Source: G963691835 sp963691835
GTDB lineage: Bacteria; Pseudomonadota; Alphaproteobacteria; Thalassobaculales; Thalassobaculaceae
Assembly: GCA_963691835.1 (NCBI GenBank)
Contig: OY829383.1
Location: 2,976,001-3,040,000 of the forward strand
Length of the DNA stretch: 64,000 nucleotides
Direction of reading: 5' to 3'
Shown: one piece after another, positions 61,895-64,000 of the stretch
Layout of the letters: the number at the start of each line of letters is the position of its first letter
Position numbering within the stretch: position 1 is the first letter of the stretch
The notes under the pieces: model-generated
What the model saw: the letters and a program-made list of their open reading frames with translations, nothing else
Database searches by the model: none
Told to the model about the DNA's origin: nothing
Program-made: the position numbers and the translations under genes

Positions 61895-62656
61895 TTACCG
61901 GGGTTGCATCCGGATCGCGCCGTCCAGGCGGATGGTCTCACCGTTGATCATCACGTTGTCGACGATCGACATCACGAGCTTGGCGTACTCCTCCGGCGTG
62001 CCGAACCGCTGCGGGTAGGGGACCGTGGCGGCAAGACTGTCCTTAACGTCCTGTGGCATGCCGAGCAGCATCGGCGTGCCGAACAAGCCGGGCGCTATTG
62101 TGTTGGACCGAATGCCGTAGCGGGAACCTTCGCGGGCCGAGATGATGGTGAGCGCGTGCACGCCCCCCTTGGAGGCGCCGTAAGCGGCCTGGCCGATCTG
62201 TCCCTCAAAGGCGGCAACGGAAGCGGTCGAGACGATCACGCCGCGTTCGCCATCGTCCAGCGCCTCAAGTCCCTGCATGTCGGCCATGGCGAGGCGCATG
62301 AGGTTGAAGGTGCCGATCAGGTTTACCTCGATCACCTTGCGGAAGTTGTCGAGAGGCATCGCGCCACCGCGGCCGACGATCCGTTCCGCAGGTGCGATGC
62401 CGGCGCAATTGATCAGGATGCGGGCGGCACCATGCGCGTCACGGGCTTTAGCAACGGCATCCTCTGCCGAACCGGCATCTGAGACGTCGCATGAAAGAGC
62501 CATACCTCCGATTTCCGCCGCGACGGCGTTGGCCTGATCCATGTTGACGTCGAGGACGGTGACCTTGGCACCGGCTGCGGCCAACGCCCGCGCCGAGGCC
62601 GCCCCCAAACCGCCGCCACCGCCGGTTACGATTGCCGCCTGTCCCTGAACCTTCAT
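61895..62656 (-). CDS. SDR oxidoreductase, probable 3-hydroxyacyl-CoA dehydrogenase (HSD17B10-like)
   Basis: 253 residues with the classic SDR plan: NAD site AIVTGGGGGLGAASARALA, acidic residue after strand 2 (VLDVNMDQ, NAD preference), CDVSDAGS, NCAGIAPAERI, the catalytic Ser in VIVSTASVAAFEGQIGQ and YGASKGGVHALT. It resembles type II 3-hydroxyacyl-CoA dehydrogenase (2-methyl-3-hydroxybutyryl-CoA) from the APAERIVGRGG and GRYGIRSN-like segments. Likely role is beta-oxidation or isoleucine degradation; no other fatty-acid gene is adjacent. Confidence 0.88.
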   Translation of the reverse strand: MKVQGQAAIVTGGGGGLGAASARALAAAGAKVTVLDVNMDQANAVAAEIGGMALSCDVSDAGSAEDAVAKARDAHGAARILINCAGIAPAERIVGRGGAMPLDNFRKVIEVNLIGTFNLMRLAMADMQGLEALDDGERGVIVSTASVAAFEGQIGQAAYGASKGGVHALTIISAREGSRYGIRSNTIAPGLFGTPMLLGMPQDVKDSLAATVPYPQRFGTPEEYAKLVMSIVDNVMINGETIRLDGAIRMQPR

Positions 62657-62807
62657 CGTTCCTCTCCCTTCGACCTGCTTTATCCGAGTTTGTGCATCGA
62701 AATCGCGGCGTTATAACGGATCGGTCTGGGGCGCGCGAGCGTCCTGCCACGCTTTACGGGAACCGGCGGTCGCATGCCGCGACGGTTCCCCGCGAGGAGG
62801 CGACGAA

Positions 62808-63263
62808 ATGGCTGCATCGATCCCCCGTCCCGCCCTGGTCCTCGGTGCCGGCGGCCTTATTCCGTTTGCGGCTGCCACGCTTGGGGCCTGGACGCTGGAC
62901 GATCCGCTGCTGGTCGCCCGGGTGATCGACGCGGTCGTCCTCTATGCGGCGGTGATCCTATCCTTCGTTGGTGCTGTTCACTGGGGCCTGGAAATGGCCG
63001 AGTACGGACCCAAGAGCAAAGTGGGCGGCTGGGACCGCTACGGCTGGGCCGTGACACCCTCTCTGATTGCCTGGTTCGCGACGTTTCTGGTGGCGGAAGG
63101 AGCGATTGGCGTCTTGATCGCCGGCTTCGTGATGGCCGCGTTCCACGATAACTGGTCAAGTCGCGCCCAATTGGTGCCCACTTGGTACGGCACGTTGCGA
63201 AAAGGTCTCAGCATCGGTGTTATCGGTTGTCTTGGCGCCATTCTGCTCCGGCTTGTGACCTGA
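62808..63263 (+). CDS. DUF3429 domain membrane protein
   Basis: 151 residues with about five hydrophobic helices: PALVLGAGGLIPFAAATLG, VLYAAVILSFVGAVHWGLEMAE, WAVTPSLIAWFATFLV, IGVLIAGFVMAAFHDN and a C-terminal LSIGVIGCLGAILLRLV. The FVGAVHWG box and the W-Y-LR ending define DUF3429, widely distributed and without known function. GAGGAGGCG before the ATG supports the start. Confidence 0.85.
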   Translation: MAASIPRPALVLGAGGLIPFAAATLGAWTLDDPLLVARVIDAVVLYAAVILSFVGAVHWGLEMAEYGPKSKVGGWDRYGWAVTPSLIAWFATFLVAEGAIGVLIAGFVMAAFHDNWSSRAQLVPTWYGTLRKGLSIGVIGCLGAILLRLVT

Positions 63264-63288
63264 GCGGCGCCGGGATTGGGGAGTAGGG

Positions 63289-64000
63289 ATGCGGGACCAC
63301 GGGGAAGACGGGAACGGGCGTCGAAGGCCGGGTCGGGCATCCTCGTCCGGTCAAGGCCGCGCGGCCGTTCCCCGGACTCCGCACCCGGGGCAGCGTTCTG
63401 CTGGCGCCCGGCCGACGGAGACCGAAGCGCTGACGCCGCGGCGCAAGGACTTCGCGGGCATCGTATCCGCGGTTGAGAAAGCGGAGGCCGAAGTCGCCGA
63501 CATTCTCGCCCGCTTCCATCGTTCCGTGATCTGCAAGATCGAGCCGGACAGCGACCTCATCGCTGACGACGCGGCCGAGGTTACGGCGTTCGGGCGCTGG
63601 TATGCGGAGAACGCGGACAGTGGTCTGTTGGACCAGCCAGCTTTCGAGATGCTTGTCGCTAACCACCGCTCCCTGCTCAACCTGATCTCAATTCTGGGCC
63701 GCCGGGCTTGGAAAGACGACCGGTTGCCGGTTGAGGAGTATGACGCGCTGATGGGCAAGATGGCCGCCTTCCGCGAACAGGCGGCCCGGGTGGAGCGGGC
63801 CTTTCGCGCCGCACTGTCTGACCTGGATCCGTTGACCGGCACCCAGAACCGTCAGACGATGGAGCGCGATCTCGGGCGGGAAGTTCATCGGGCCCGGCGC
63901 ACCGGCCAACCGTGCTGTATCGCGATTGCCGACCTGGACCACTTCAAGAGCGTCAACGACACCTGGGGTCATCAGACGGGTGACCGGGTGCTGAGCGTCT
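63289..64000 (+). CDS. Diguanylate cyclase with CZB-like N-terminal domain, 3' end outside window
   Basis: The first 237 residues are visible. An Arg/Gly/Pro-rich start of about 50 residues is followed by a four-helix region (about 60-170) like the chemoreceptor zinc-binding (CZB) domain of DgcZ: FHRSVIC, FGRWYAENADSGLLDQPAFE and NHRSLL. The GGDEF domain then begins (SDLDPLTGTQNRQTM, IADLDHFKSVNDTWGHQTGD) and is cut by the window edge before the GGDEF motif itself. Start ATG 63289 has GGGGAGTAGGG upstream. Catalytic competence cannot be judged from this part. Confidence 0.85.
   Translation, partial: MRDHGEDGNGRRRPGRASSSGQGRAAVPRTPHPGQRSAGARPTETEALTPRRKDFAGIVSAVEKAEAEVADILARFHRSVICKIEPDSDLIADDAAEVTAFGRWYAENADSGLLDQPAFEMLVANHRSLLNLISILGRRAWKDDRLPVEEYDALMGKMAAFREQAARVERAFRAALSDLDPLTGTQNRQTMERDLGREVHRARRTGQPCCIAIADLDHFKSVNDTWGHQTGDRVLSV

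Overview
The window is GC-rich, densely packed bacterial chromosome. The gene content points to an alphaproteobacterium, probably Rhodospirillales-like. The indicators are long-form HPF next to rpoN and ptsN, DUF1244, DUF2336, DUF3429 and DUF4167 proteins, DUF1127 small proteins, a SAM-II type leader, and an rpoD-dnaG pair. No species is claimed. Most of it is ordinary core genome: adjacent genes often overlap by 1-4 bases (ATGA, GTGA, TGATG), and SD sequences are clear.

Layout. 1-11.6 kb: a window-truncated aminopeptidase P, two DUF1127-like small genes (the second with a strongly folded leader), a bicupin, a GST with a bracketed operator-promoter region, glycerate 2-kinase, a YbdK-type ligase, DUF1244, a MATE pump, DUF3750, and an ImuA-like/PilZ pair. 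11.6-14 kb: a thioesterase, tRNA-Leu(CAG), then an AT-rich foreign-looking insert whose single long reading frame is broken by one in-frame TAA. 14-17.7 kb: a small glycan cluster (Gmd, glycosyltransferase, 2OG-Fe(II) oxygenase, FkbM methyltransferase). 17.8-24 kb: RNase D, then lptC-lptA-lptB-rpoN, hpf and ptsN, and a CAU-anticodon tRNA. 24-31 kb: rpoD, dnaG and tadA (minus strand) against rluB-rsmD (plus strand). 31-38.8 kb: a Tat-type transglutaminase-like protein, dapD-dapE-membrane protein, a HAD phosphatase, and a PAS-GAF-GGDEF cyclase translationally coupled to a DUF2336 protein. 38.9-45.7 kb: ispG, hisS, hemA, prfA, prmC and DUF4167. 45.7-50.5 kb: MOSC, clpB and a secreted Vgb-like beta-propeller. 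50.5-53.5 kb: an ssuACB-like ABC importer behind what reads as a SAM-II riboswitch plus intrinsic terminator. 53.5-64 kb: glcDE, purQL-bolA-grxD, a soluble chemoreceptor-like protein with a globin-like front, a zincin, phhB, an SDR, DUF3429, and a window-truncated CZB-like/GGDEF cyclase.

How the genes work together. LptC, LptA and LptB are the inner-membrane anchor, periplasmic bridge and ATPase of LPS export, and the glycan cluster may feed surface polysaccharide. RpoN, HPF and PtsN form the familiar nitrogen/stationary-phase group. HemA, PrfA and PrmC link haem synthesis and release-factor methylation. PurQ and PurL form FGAM synthase, but purS is not beside them. Three c-di-GMP related proteins (PilZ, two GGDEF) and a chemoreceptor-like protein suggest a motile/sessile lifestyle.

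Most worth following up: the SAM-II leader on a sulfonate-type transporter; the nested-helix leader of the DUF1127 gene at 2538; the AT-rich split ORF after tRNA-Leu; the paired operators around the gst promoter; the internally duplicated LptA; and the receptor whose globin-like domain appears to have lost its haem ligand. No complete CRISPR array, transposase, integrase or prophage was seen.
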